Shown here piece by piece: positions 1-10,637 of a DNA stretch of 64,000 nucleotides (position 1 is the stretch's first letter; every line of letters starts with the position of its first letter). A program made the translations under genes and the position numbers. This stretch comes from Nissolia schottii. Lineage: Eukaryota; Streptophyta; Magnoliopsida; Fabales; Fabaceae. A model generated the notes under the pieces. The model made no database searches. It was not told the DNA's origin and was given only the letters and a program-made list of their open reading frames with translations. The DNA is taken from positions 1 to 64,000 of the forward strand of contig QANU01001061.1 in NCBI GenBank assembly GCA_003254905.1, in the 5' to 3' direction.

Positions 1-603
1 CTTTTCTCTCCTTTTATTTTGTAGATGTTTTCATTTTTGTGGTTCACTAATGAGGCGCATGATACATGGAATATTTGTCATTCTTAAAAAATATTATTTT
101 CAAGAATGTTATTGCTAAGAAAAGCTTTTTCAAAAATACATTTTGAAAGTGTTTGGTTGAAAATTGACATCGTAGCAACATTTTTAAAATACAGTATAAT
201 TTTTTAAGAATACCTTTGTCAAAATGTTTTTTTTTTATAATAATGAAAATTTCATTGAAGAAGATTCAACCTAACTAGACAAGCAAAAGATTACATCAAT
301 CCACTAGATACTAGTTTAGCCGACAAGTTGAGGCAAACCCTCACTAAAATCCTCCCAAAACATACTCAACCGTCAAAAGACCAAAACAAGGGAGAAAATA
401 GAATCCATGCCAAGCAAATTATTTTGTTTCTATTGTTATTCGTAGTCTAGAATCTAGCACCCTCCAGCACCAGCCCCGATTAGGCAAAGATGCCACAAAT
501 CTGCAGACTCATTCTCCTACTATAATCAGTTCAAACCCCCTCCCACCATTTTTTCTTCCATTTCTTCACCTTCATCTTATTGATTACCTTCACGTCCTTG
601 AAG
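1..603. other. AT-rich non-coding flank
   Basis: I see no gene, RNA or recognisable element here. The stretch is AT-rich with short homopolymer runs. It is the host-side flank of the nested transposon block that begins at 613. Confidence 0.4.
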
Positions 604-763
604 AATTTTTTAGAGTTAAATATGTTTTTGTTCCCTAAAAAATTTCAAAATTTGTGTTTTACCCTTTAAAAAACTTTTGTTAGGAAATAGTCCCCTCTAA
701 ATTTTTTTTCTTTGGTTTTCCTACTATCAAGTTGGGTTGTTAACTGTCACTACAAGAAAATAC

Positions 764-1140
764 ACTATTTTCGTCGGTATTTTCCGTCGGATGTGAGACA
801 GTTACCGTCGGACTATTGTGCTTCCGACGGAGTTAGCGTCATTCATCGGGTCGCCAATAAAGGGTTTGATGGAAACCAATTTTGCGTCAGAAGAGAATCA
901 CCGACACTAATTTTCGTCGGTCAATTCAGACGGTAACCAGTTTATGTGATAGGTCATTTGAACCGGATTACTGTCGGAACAATCAATCGCTAATAATAAT
1001 ATTTTATTCAAATGTTACCGTCACCTATAACCAACGCTAATTAAACTCAGAATATTCCAACGATAAGTATTTACCGTCGCTTGTTGGCCGCCGATAATAG
1101 TGGCCATATTACCGTTGGTGATAGCCAACGGTAATAAGCA
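764..1140. repeat. Left subterminal repeat region of the CACTA element
   Basis: Multiple copies of the ACCGTCGG core and its complement (for example TTACCGTCGG near 804 and CCAACGGTAA near 1124) occur in both orientations. The density of this motif matches that inside the right end and stops outside the element. Confidence 0.75.
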
Positions 1141-1514
1141 AATATTTAAAAAAATCAAATTAACTTTTATTTTTGAATAATTATTATTTATTTGAATTAC
1201 AATTTTGATATAAATAATATGGTTATTTTATTAAATAAAATCATAAATAATTATTATATATCATTAATTATTTATTTTAATGATTACAATGATTGTGAGA
1301 GTTACAACAACTTAATTACACGGATAGATATTTGCGCCATCTTTACTCTCTGCCCTTCCATTAGCAACCTTTCCATTAGCAAAGATAACAAATAAATTCA
1401 CAAAGTAGTTCAACAAAGTAGTACTTCCCATATATATCCTTGCGTGTTTAGATTTATTACATACTTAAAGAAGCAAATAATATACATAATATATTCAAAA
1501 TATACATAATATAT
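1141..1514. other. AT-rich stretch of the CACTA element with a 20-bp direct duplication
   Basis: No gene is supported here. TATACATAATATATTCAA occurs at 1481 and again at 1501, a 20-bp period. The stretch lies between the subterminal repeats and the acidic-repeat reading frame. Confidence 0.4.
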
Positions 1515-1853
1515 TCAATACTCGTCGGGGTCTTCATCATCTTCGTCCTCCTCAGAGTCCTCCACGTCCACGTCCACGTACACGTCCCCGTCCACGTATA
1601 CGTCCTCATCCACGTTGACGTCCACGTTGACGTCCCCATCCACGTTGATGTCCACGTTCACGTCCCTATCCACATTGACATCCTCGTCCATGTCCACGTC
1701 CCAGGAAGGGGAGTTGTAGTCAGGCTCGTCGAACTCCCCGTCCACGTCCCAAAACGAGGAGTCGTAATCAGGCTCATTGGACTCGGGTAGGGTTGCTGCG
1801 ATTTCGTTGTCCTCAATGACGATAGGAACAGAGGGATGATCGCCCATGCCCAT
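1515..1853 (-). CDS. Hypothetical 112-residue acidic protein with Asp-Val-Asn-Val-Asp repeats
   Basis: An open frame on the minus strand begins MGMGDHPSVPIVIEDNEIAA and ends in an acidic tail (DSEEDEDDEDPDEY). The middle and C-terminal half consist of DVNVD/DVYVD-type repeats encoded by a 6-bp GTGGAC-like minisatellite, so repeat slippage alone could keep the frame open. An AG dinucleotide just upstream of the start (GCGTAG at about 1865) could be a splice acceptor, making this a last exon. It lies 0.77 kb inside the CACTA left end, pointing outward. I do not recognise the protein. It could be the acidic C-terminus of a degraded CACTA-encoded gene or a non-coding minisatellite. Confidence 0.35.
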   Translation of the reverse strand: MGMGDHPSVPIVIEDNEIAATLPESNEPDYDSSFWDVDGEFDEPDYNSPSWDVDMDEDVNVDRDVNVDINVDGDVNVDVNVDEDVYVDGDVYVDVDVEDSEEDEDDEDPDEY

Positions 1854-1924
1854 AGGGAGCTACGCTATAGAAATATCATTTTCATAACCAATTTGAAATA
1901 AAGCAATTAATATATACTTTGATC

Positions 1925-2035
1925 CGACGAGCCTCGCAACAAATCTACAAGTTCATGTCAACAATTTTGCAATTAGCAAAGCTCGACAAAATCAATTCGC
2001 ACGTAGACAATGACAATTCCGAAATTAACTCTACA
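1925..2035 (+). repeat. CACTA-internal direct repeat, left copy
   Basis: About 110 bp, including the shared block CAACAAATCTACAAGTTCA, recurs in diverged form and the same orientation at 19826-19931. The two copies lie on opposite sides of the nested retrotransposon, so they may be an ancient duplication in the CACTA element. Confidence 0.6.
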
Positions 2036-3054
2036 TAGACAAAATCAACCTCGCACTTCTTGTCGTTCAAATTAAATATATACCTTTCTTACGGCTTTCA
2101 GATTCACGAGGAATCCAATTGCAGTATAGTCAGATATAGTCGAATCCACAGAGAGTTACAAAATATCGTTCTTGAGTTTGTTCAATTAAACAATGAGGTG
2201 AAGGAATTTGTAATTTGATTGATAGATAAATAATCTAAATAAATAAATGACATGAAAATAAAAAGGCAACAAATCAGAGGTAGATCCAGAGCTTGTTCGG
2301 AATTGAATCATATCATAGTTTCATGCATCCAGTTACTTATTACACAGAACTATTATTTCATTGATTGCCCGCCACCAGTTCTTAAGTTTGTCATTGCTTT
2401 CGCACATGAAAAGATCACAGATTTCCTTTATTAAACTGTTGCTCTCGCACACGAGTTTAACAAGTACGCCAGCATTAATCCAGATGTTAAAACGGCTAAG
2501 TCTTATTCCAGTTACGACAACAAGAGTTAGATGAAATGATTTAGTTCAGACTCTAATGATTGTAACTTTCGTTCACAACGTTCAAGTCTAGAATCTAGCT
2601 TAGCATAGCGATATTGATCTTAGCTTGGTTACGACTTAATCAATATAACTTTCGTTCATACAATCAAATCCCAAATCAAGAATCAAAACACTAAACAAAG
2701 ACTAGCATTAAGCATAAAATCATTCAAGCGAATCATAAGAAATAAATAAATTCATATGCAAAAGTACATGGATACAATCATACTACAATAATGACCAAAT
2801 TCCCAACAACAAGAGGATTACAAATCCATCTTACAAGAGAATCTCAGAGCAAGGTTTAAACGCTTACCATGACACGGTTTCACGCTATCATGACAGTGGT
2901 TCGCCAAGCTTCCTTGATCTCTCGGCTCCTTCACAGGCCTCCTCTTTGTTGCTAAACTAAACTAAACTAAAGATTACAAGTGAAAATGTAAAAGAATAAG
3001 GTTTGGAGGAAGAAATGGGGTATGGGAATGTATTCTTCAAAGTGGCACGACCTC

Positions 3055-3068
3055 CTCTATTTATAGGC
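3055..3068 (-). promoter_or_regulatory. TATA box of the Athila-like LTR (3' copy)
   Basis: The minus strand reads CCTATAAATAGAGG. The CGCTGAGCG palindrome cluster lies immediately upstream of it in the transcription direction, in U3. The other LTR has the same box at about 19057-19070. Confidence 0.6.
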
Positions 3069-3083
3069 AAAATCTGGTGTCCC

Positions 3084-3392
3084 CGCTCAGCGGTTTTAGT
3101 GTCACCGCTGAGCGATTATGGTTGACTCGCTGAGCCGCTTGTACTTTACCGCTCAGCGGCGTAATCATTATACGCGGAGTAATAAATGCTCCGGCAGCTT
3201 TTACAGGGGCGGTGCTGACGTGTCAGGGCGGCGCCGCAATCCAGGCTGGCTCCAGCTGGCGCAATAAATGCGCTGCGTGCAAGTGGCTGCTGACGTGCTA
3301 TCGCTCAGTAGCCAGGGTGAAATCGCTGAGCGGTGTTGTCCTTATGCGCTGAGCGATTCATATGTACCGCTGAGCGGTCCTTCGCTGATTCT
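3084..3392. repeat. CGCTCAGCG/CGCTGAGCG palindrome cluster in the Athila-like LTR (3' copy)
   Basis: Six exact copies of the 9-bp near-palindrome CGCTCAGCG or its complement, plus at least two one-base variants, occur here. They start about 20 bp upstream of the minus-strand TATA box and extend for about 300 bp. Confidence 0.9.
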
Positions 3393-3591
3393 GTCATTTT
3401 TAGCTCTTTTCCAATTTTGCCCTTTCGCTCCATTCTTGATGGAATTCTTCTCAATTAATCAGCTTGCATCCATCTTAATATATATTATAAACCTACACAA
3501 AATCGGGGAATTTAGTGAGATAATTTTTGAAAATGTATGCAAATAAGTGTCATTTTAATAGGTCAAAATTGGGTAAATTGGGCACTTATCA

Positions 3592-3606
3592 CTCCCCTTG
3601 ACTTAG
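3592..3606 (-). other. Polypurine tract of the Athila-like element
   Basis: The minus strand reads AAGGGGAG directly next to the LTR start TGATAAG, the expected position for the plus-strand primer of reverse transcription. Confidence 0.65.
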
Positions 3607-5533
3607 GACCTTGTTTGTCCTCAAACAAGAGGTAATAGAATTATTTTACAAGAGATCAATATTTATGAATAATCAGTTATTGCAATGAATTGAAATATTT
3701 CAAACAGTTTAAGCTCGAGTGAGACAGCATAGAGTAACCTTAACATGAATCAAATGCACAATCACTTGAATGCTGTAAACAAATCACACTATCCGATGTC
3801 TTTTCCACCAAGGAAATTTTCTTTATCGCACAATGGTCAGTGGACCAGTTTAGGGTGAGTGTTTTCGCTCAATATCACCATTGAATTCAACAATTCAAAT
3901 TTATTACCTGTCTCATCATTCAATCCAATAGTATGGTCATGCAAGGATCACAGAAGGACTTTTGAGGGTTGTAACATGGCCAGGCTCCAAGAAAATTTGG
4001 TTTTTCTGGATATGAAAATGTTTCCAATTAAGAGAGCATTGAAAACCATCCCTTTTGCCACCTGTTTCTTTTCTTTGTTTCTTGACCCTTTTTCTTTTTT
4101 TTCTTTTCCTCAATCCCTTTTTTCTTTTTCTTTTCTTTTTGTTTTGGATTGGGAATAAGATTTTCCTCTTGCTTCTGTTCTTTTGATTTAATTCTTTATC
4201 GCTTCCCACTTTTTGCTCACCCTTATCTCCCCTTGACTTAGATGTATGCACATAATCCAATTAAATGCTTCTCTTAATTTAGAAATTAAGGACTAGCATG
4301 GTTTTTCTTTGAAGGCTCAAGGATTATGTAACAATCAAGAAATTTCTCATTTTTAGGCTCAAATGGGGTAGCAAGGGATGTTCCTAATTAAGGTAAGCTT
4401 CATGTGGCCAAGTGGGTTAAATTCTAATGAACAGAATGCCTTGATCATTTCTTATTATTTCCATACAATTTATCAAAAACAATGGTGATTCTCTCTATCT
4501 CACAAGTGTTTAGGCTCACTCCCTCACTTGGTTAGGTTTAAGTTCCTTAATTTCAAAACACTTTCAAGGTTATGCTTATGCACACAAGTAAAAAGATGCA
4601 TAATGGCATGTTTATGGTATCTATGTACTCACAAGGTCTTTTATAGATTCTGAAACAATTCAATTCATGATGTGTTTTGTTCATGCATCGGATCCAAAGT
4701 AAACTAATACTCAGTTGTTTTTAAACAAACAAGTCTTAAGAATAAAAACATCCTAACTAATTAAAGAAAATTAATTAAGGTGCTAGAAAATTAAAATTGC
4801 TCCCTGTTTATGGCGAATGTGCTTCTTGTAGCCTCCTTGCAGCTTCGGGCTACTTTTGCTTCAACTTGTTGAGGAGATAGAGGCTCATCTTCCTTCATGA
4901 ATCATGCTCATCGTCCTCTTAGAAGTGTGTCTCTCTTTTTGTTTGTTTTTAGGAAAATTCATTGGTTGTTCTCCGGCCTGCAAAAACAATCCAAAAATTG
5001 CCTTTCTTCCAGGTAGCATTAGAGAGATCATGGTTTTATTTTGAATCCTTTTGTAGACAAAATTCCCTACAATTACGGTCAGAATTTCCCGTTTATTGTG
5101 GACAAAATTTCCCACAATTTAAGGATTCAAAATAAAACATGTTCCTCGAAGGTGCGTAAAAAGATTTCTTTTCTAGATAACTTTCCAATTCTAATTCAGC
5201 TAAAAAGCTTATTTTCAAATCATATGCACCTTTCTTAGACAAAGGTTAAAATCGGTCAGTATGTTTAAAATCCAAGTGCTTCAAGTGTAGCGTTGGTGAA
5301 AAAGATTAGCACTTAAGAATTTAAATCTAATCACATAAAATAACCTTCAATTCTGTTCATAAAACATATTCTAACACCTAAAAATTAATTAACCTTAAAA
5401 TTAATAAACTACTAAAATAATAAAACTCATAAAACATTGGGTTGCCTCCCGGGCAGCGCTTGTTTTACGTCGTTAGCTCGACGGCTTTTTCTTTCTAGCT
5501 CCCTTCTTCATCATCAGTCCTCTTCCTATGGCT
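3607..5533. other. Non-coding internal region of the Athila-like element
   Basis: No pol domain or other recognisable protein is encoded here. It holds a long pyrimidine-rich run at about 4060-4150, a conserved Athila-type block near 5440-5485 (GGTTGCCTCCCGGGCAGCGC) and a complex foldback at 5033-5138. Short open frames rich in Lys/Arg or Phe/Ser come from the pyrimidine run. Confidence 0.6.
5033..5138. repeat. Three-way-junction foldback
   Basis: GTTTTATTTTGAATCCTT (5033-5050) pairs perfectly with AAGGATTCAAAATAAAAC (5121-5138). Between them lie two smaller hairpins: TTGTAG (5051-5056) with CTACAA (5067-5072), and ATTGTGG (5095-5101) with CCACAAT (5112-5118). Together they can form a three-way junction in DNA or RNA. 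Confidence 0.75.
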
Positions 5534-6301
5534 CTAGTCTTTGGGGTTTAGCTCTAGGTTGGCCGTGAATCTGCTCTTTTTCAATTTCGCCATATCAGTA
5601 GCCAGTTGTCCCAGTTGTATTTCCAAATTCCTGATAGAGGCTTCATTGTTCCTTTGATTTGTCATTGATTGCTGCATAAACTGGTTCCATGTCTCCTCTA
5701 TCTTGGGATTAATATATACTGGTGGCTGATTTTGATATGGGCGGGGTGGTTGATATGACTATTGCGGAGCTTTGTTAAATGAGGGTCGTGCCTCTTGTCT
5801 CCATGACTGTTGAAAATTTTGATTCGGCCCTCTTTGATAGGGCCTTGGCTGGTTGTTAAGGAAGTTGGCACTTTCTTCCCTGAAATGACAATTAATAGAC
5901 GGGTGATCACCATTACAAATTTTACATTGAAATACCTGCTGCCGCATCGCGGGCTTCTCTGATCTGCTTTGGCAACTCGTTTAAGCCCTTCTTCACCTCG
6001 TCTATTTGTTGTTGGAGTTGCTTGTTTTGAGCTAGTATTGCATCATTTGCTCCTAGTTCAAGCATTCCTCCTCTTCTGGGTCCTCTGTGGTATTGGCCTT
6101 GTTGATCCGTCATGGCCATGGAATCAATGATGGAGATTGCTTCTTCAGGTGTTTTGGACATTATTTGTCCACCAGCGGCAGCATCAAGCATTAGTTTGTG
6201 CTGTTGTTGGAGTCCGTTCCTAAAGATATGTATTTGTGTCCGCGCGTCGAACCCGTGGTTGGGACATTTTCTCAGCATGGATTTGTACCTCTCCCAGGCC
6301 T
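5534..6301 (-). pseudogene. gag: Athila-like gag, C-terminal segment (split and frameshifted)
   Basis: This is the downstream part of the gag gene whose upstream part is at 17171-17801. The reading frame is continuous across the Tekay insertion if one copy of the CACAG duplication is discounted. It encodes the end of the retrotransposon gag domain, a Gln-rich helical stretch, a variant zinc knuckle CKICNGDHPSINC (CX2CX3HX4C) at about 5890-5930, and an Athila-type tail with RNLEIQLGQLA. It is broken by a frameshift near 5945 and an in-frame stop at about 5759, and the frame ends at 5534-5536. No protease frame follows. Gag would form the particle core and package RNA; this copy cannot be made intact. 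Confidence 0.85.
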
Positions 6302-6306
6302 CACAG
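6302..6306. other. Target-site duplication CACAG (left) of the Tekay-like element
   Basis: CACAG at 6302-6306 is repeated at 17171-17175, directly outside the TGTAACA...TGTTACA ends of the inner retrotransposon. Confidence 0.92.
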
Positions 6307-6777
6307 TGTAACAACACCCTAGCTAACTGCACACCCTCGAGTAGTACGCAATGCTCACTAGGTTGTTAATCATTTGGTGGGATTAGTTATAGTCCTTTAT
6401 TATTGTTCGAAAATACTAGAGTAAGGAAAATATGGACCATTTTAAAACTTTTCTGTTTGTTACTTCATTTGCAAAATATGAGCCATGCGTGAATCAAAGC
6501 ATATGATACAAGTGATAGAGCCGAAGCTTAAAAATGATAATCATTACTGGCATAAATAATTACATAACAAGTATCTGGTCTATCACGTATTACAACCAAC
6601 AGAGTATCATAATAGTTTACATATATAAGCCAAGTACATCAAAATATATCAAAATATAATGTCCATCTGAGGCCAAGCTAGACTGGCTCGTCCTCAGTCC
6701 TCTACTGCTCCACGTGCGGCTTCTCGTAAGGCTCCTCGTAGCCCTCATACTCTTCGCCTGCTCCTGGAAGCATAAGC

Positions 6778-6793
6778 GAGTGGGGGTGAGAAC
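6778..6793 (-). other. Conserved LTR core GTTCTCACCCCCACTC
   Basis: The minus strand reads GTTCTCACCCCCACTC. The same or nearly the same 16-mer lies at the equivalent place in the other Tekay-like LTRs, at about 14582, 23755, 35020, 37923, 44230, 47891, 53754, 59701, 60013 and 62513. It precedes the LTR 3' end by roughly 450 bp. Confidence 0.75.
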
Positions 6794-7154
6794 AGTTGTC
6801 CTCAGTGGTTAACCTTGGCGTAGGGGATCTCTTTTCTCGCTTATCAACCGGCCGCTCAGGTGTTTCTAAGTGAACATGCATACTAACATCCTACTGATTA
6901 TTATCTGACCTAAGGCCCTAAACGGCTTTATCTACTTTACTAGGTGACTGGGGAACTAGTCTTGCTTATCTAAGTTCTTGTGCTTGTTAACTATTCTTGC
7001 ATACATACATAGCCGTCTCGAGCAATCTCTTGACGGTATTTACTTCATACACATGCTCATATACATATACTTATACATTACATGCTCGTACATCACGCCA
7101 TTTCATATTCATTCCTTTCATGCTTTATACATGCTAACTTTGTGACTCTCTCAT

Positions 7155-7265
7155 GCGTACCGGCTAACTAATGGACCGGGACGCATCCTGCTTTCCATGC
7201 TCTCGGCTAACTAATGGACCGAGGTTGCGTCGGCTCCCAGCTAACTAATAGACCAGGGCCGCGCT
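7155..7265. repeat. GGCTAACTAATGGACCG tandem repeat slot in the Tekay-like LTR
   Basis: Three copies of a unit containing CTAACTAATGGACC, separated by short GC-rich spacers, occupy the position where related LTRs carry different tandem units. The other LTR of this element has the same array at about 14960-15065. Confidence 0.75.
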
Positions 7266-7886
7266 GAGTCTTTCCCACTCATGTAGATGCGGCTAAACAT
7301 CTACAACCTGCTTCTGTCCTTTGATTGATGTCGACCAGGCAGCGCTATAACCTGAGTGGTTGCGAACCACCACGGATAACTAAAGTTCCGTCTCCGATCA
7401 TCAATAGAGATAACCGTCCACCTAGTGGGAGGGCGAGGGGTTAGCCCTTTCGACGCAACCAAGTGGAGACCCATACATCATCATCATATCATCATCATTT
7501 CTTAGGCGTGACGTCACCCTTTTTCATTCATCATTTCTTTACCCTCTTTTTTGTCCATTCTTTTCTTTCTTTCGTTTCATTCCTCATCATTAACCAATCC
7601 ACCCCTTTGGGGGAATGGTGAGGGGCGTTTCCGCCAAGAGAGATACCTACTATCATATAACTACATACTGATTCCCTAAGGTTCAGTTATGCTCTTTAAT
7701 GCTTTATGTGATTAACATCTAGTTCTCATGATGCATGACATTATAATCATTCCTAAACATATTCATTCTACATGCAATGTTCCACATACATCCTGCATCA
7801 GTCAAATCAATGGTTGTTGGAACTATGGCCCCAGATAGATTTTCATAAACATATGTTTTCAAACTATTTTCATCTCGGTCTTCAGA

Positions 7887-7996
7887 CCGCTCAGCGGTTC
7901 ATGAGGCCGCTCAGCGATTCATGTATCCGCTCAGCGATTAATAAGGCCGCTCAGCGATTCATGTATCCGCTCAGCGGTTCATAAGGCCGCTCAGCG
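7887..7996. repeat. Six-copy, 20-bp-period CCGCTCAGCG array
   Basis: CCGCTCAGCG starts at 7887, 7907, 7927, 7947, 7967 and 7987, an exact 20-bp period. Spacers alternate between TTCATGTAT-like and TTCATAAGG-like forms. The partner LTR (15680-15830) has fewer intact copies and an extra spacer of about 80 bp, so this array has changed since insertion. Confidence 0.95.
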
Positions 7997-9330
7997 CTCT
8001 GGGCGCAACTTAGGCCTCTTGCTTTCTTTTCTTACTCTTGCTTGCATCTTTGCTCATGCCCACTTTTTGGGGTCTTTCCATCAGTTCCAACAGCCATCAA
8101 ACAATATATTTTACCCCAACGAATCATGGAGAAATCATCTACAACCTAAGCCTAACATATCTAGCATAAACTACTATAGTTCAAATAATCACTTAGAATC
8201 ACACATAAGTAAACATAAGCTCCCAAGGAGGTGAGCAAGCCAAGTTTACCCACAAGCTTTAACAACCAAAAATATACATTTATCCACATCAAATCACTAA
8301 TAGCACATGCAAGTTTATTTCAAGGCAAAAATCACATATTATGTGCATTTTCTCCTAAATCACATAAACAAGCAAAAAGGCCTAGAACCATCAAGGGATG
8401 ATTTTAATTAGTTACCCACCTCTCAAGAAGGTTGGTGAAGGGAGTTGGGAGTGAAGTTCCACAAGCCTTGATGTTCCCAAAGCTTTATGTCACCTTTCTC
8501 CAAAATGAGAACCTTGCACAATGAAGAGGATGATGATGTTGTTCCTCTTGGTTGTGAATGTAAGAAAATGAGAACTAAGATGAGGAGACTTTGGGGTGTG
8601 GTTTCGGTTCTTGGGGGTGAAAGAGGATGGCAAGAATGCTTGCTTTCTAGGAGACAAAGTGGTGTTTTTGGAGCTTGGCTTGAGGTGTGGTTATGGAGGA
8701 TTGTAGAAGATGAAATTTTCTTGAGATTTTTGGGGGAGGGTTCAGTTTTGAATGGCTTAATTGATTTTAGTATTTAATAAAATGTGATAAATAGTGGAAG
8801 GTATGGGCATAGGTATGGCTTATGATGTGATTTGGTTTTGATGTGTAAGAAAGCATGGTGATGGAAAGTTTGGAAGCATGATTTAAGGGATTATTTTTGG
8901 CCCAAAAATCTCTTCAAAACCGTGAAGCCCTTCTTCTTGCAGCTGCTGAAATTTCATTTTTTTTTTCGGTTTCGGTTCGCTCGTGTTTTATTGCTCGCAG
9001 TGTCGGTGCGTCGCGCACAGTCGTCCGAAAAATATTCTGTTTATACCGTCGTGATCCTCTAATTTCCCCCTACCTAAGGGTATTAATATTTAAAGGTGTT
9101 TGTGAATTTTTCTCCGGAAAAATATTTTCACGGACACCTTTTCTGCGTCAGGAAATATCATCGGCGAACAGCGGCTGTTCAGTTGTCTTCCGAATTTCCT
9201 ACCGTGACACGTTTTACTTCCTAGGGATATTCTACCTAATAATTTCTCATTTTATTCTCTAATCATGATTAGAAATTAATTTGGTATTTATGTGTACGAT
9301 TATTTCTCTAAGAAAAATCGGGATGTTACA

Positions 9331-9345
9331 TTCCACCCCCCTTAG
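9331..9345 (-). other. Polypurine tract of the Tekay-like element
   Basis: The minus strand reads AAGGGGGGTGGAA immediately before the LTR start TGTAACATCC, the standard site of plus-strand priming. Confidence 0.85.
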
Positions 9346-10630
9346 AAAAATTTTGTCCTCGACATTTCGTACCTAGGAATAGTTCTGGATAGGCCGCTTT
9401 CATGTCTTCCTCCAGCTCCCATGTCTGCTCCTTGACCTTCCAGTTCTCCTGTATAACTCGAACTATCGGGATCTCCTTGTTGCGAGTCTTCCGGGTCTTG
9501 CGGTCAATGATCTTTTACGGCATCAATGACAAGGCAAGATCTTCTCTGAGTACGATATTTTCTGGCTCTAGCACGTGATCTGGAGAGGCATAGTATTTAC
9601 TCAGTTGAGACACATGAAAGACGGCATGAACATTCGGTAGATTCGGTGGGAGAGCTATCCGATACGCCATTGGTCCCACACGTTCCAAGATCTGGAAGGG
9701 TCCAATGAACCGGGGACTTAGCTTCTTAACCTTCATGGCCCTCCCAATGCCTGTAGTAGGGGTGACCTTCAAGAACACATGGTCCCCCTCTTAAAACTCT
9801 AGGGGTCTTCTTCGGATGTCGGCGTAACTCTTCTGACGACTCTCTGCGGTAAGGATCCACTGTCTGATCCGATGTATGCCCTCTTCTGCATCTTGGGTCT
9901 CTTCGGGTCCCAAGTATCTGTACTCACACCCATCGTTCCAACAAAGGGGCGACGGACACTTCTGGCCGTAGAGTGCCTGGAAAGGGGCCATGGCAATACT
10001 CGCATGGTAACTGTTGTTGTAGGAGAACTCTATGAACGGAAACAACTCATCCCAATACCTGGGTGAATCGAGTGCGCACGCCCTCAACATATCCTCGAGG
10101 GTCTGGATCGTCCTCTCAGTTTGTCCATCAGTCTGCGGATGATACGCTGTGCTTAATGCCAACTGAGTCCCATATGCTTTTGAAAAACTGTCCAAAATCA
10201 GGATGTAAATCGGGGATCCCTGTCTGATATGATGGACGAGGGTACTCCGTGTAACCTCACACTTCCTTTATGTACAATTTTACCAACTTCTCCAGTGGGT
10301 ATGTCATCTTCACTGGAATGAAATGGGCGGACTTGGTGAGTCGGTCAACTATCACCCAAATGGCGTCTACATTCCTCGCCGTCCGTGGCAATCCCGACAC
10401 AAAGTCCATGGATATGCCATCCCACTTCCACTCGGGTATCTCCAGAGGAGTCAATAGCCCTAGAGGTTTCCGGTGTTCCACTTTTGCCTTCTGACACACC
10501 AGACACTTTTGCACCCATTCTTCCACATCTCGTTTCAAACCTGGCTACCAAAAAATCTGCTTCAGATCATGATATATTTTGGTGATGCCTAGGTGCATGG
10601 TGAACTTGCTCTTGTGACCTTCATTCAGAA
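9334..10630 (-). pseudogene. pol (IN): Tekay-like integrase with C-terminal chromodomain (broken)
   Basis: Read on the minus strand, the zinc-binding N-terminal region ends in WVQKCLVCQKAK (about 10500). The catalytic core follows, with first Asp in GISMDFVSGLP, second Asp in an SDRDPRF motif near 10210 and catalytic Glu in HPQTDGQTER (about 10130). The GPY-type C-terminal module (SPRFIGPFQILERVGPMAYR) is at about 9700. A chromodomain with EIPIVRVI and TWELEEDM lies at about 9350-9500, beyond an in-frame stop at 9515. Other lesions are a stop between the zinc region and 10538, a frameshift around 10195-10257 and a stop near 9790. Integrase would insert element cDNA, with the chromodomain biasing target choice to marked chromatin. 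The protein cannot be made intact here. Confidence 0.9.
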
Positions 10631-10637
10631 TATCCCT

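Larger units (their letters stand above)
2051..3591 (-). repeat. 3' LTR of the Athila-like element
   Basis: This copy aligns along its whole length with 18052-19592 (both 1541 bp), with scattered mismatches that are mostly transitions. On the minus strand it begins TGATAAGTGCCC. The plus-strand left end lacks the 82 bp present in the other LTR (17970-18051). Confidence 0.85.
6307..9330 (-). repeat. 3' LTR of the Tekay-like element
   Basis: 3024 bp, with TGTAACA at the left end and TGTTACA at the right. It matches 14097-17170 almost throughout; the main difference is the palindrome array at about 7880-8010. Confidence 0.92.

Noticed and set aside
3937..4260. Minus-strand frame rich in Lys and Arg
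   Set aside because: It is produced by the pyrimidine-rich run at about 4060-4150 and has no domain features.
7887..7996. CRISPR-like regular array
   Set aside because: The period is only 20 bp, the spacers are themselves repeated, and it lies inside a plant LTR with no cas genes.
8487..8777. Plus-strand reading frame (MSPFSKMRTLHNEED...) repeated at 16310-16582, looking like a conserved gene pair
   Set aside because: Both copies lie at the same place in the two LTRs of one minus-strand element, so their similarity is explained by LTR identity. The frame is antisense to the element and has no recognisable domain.
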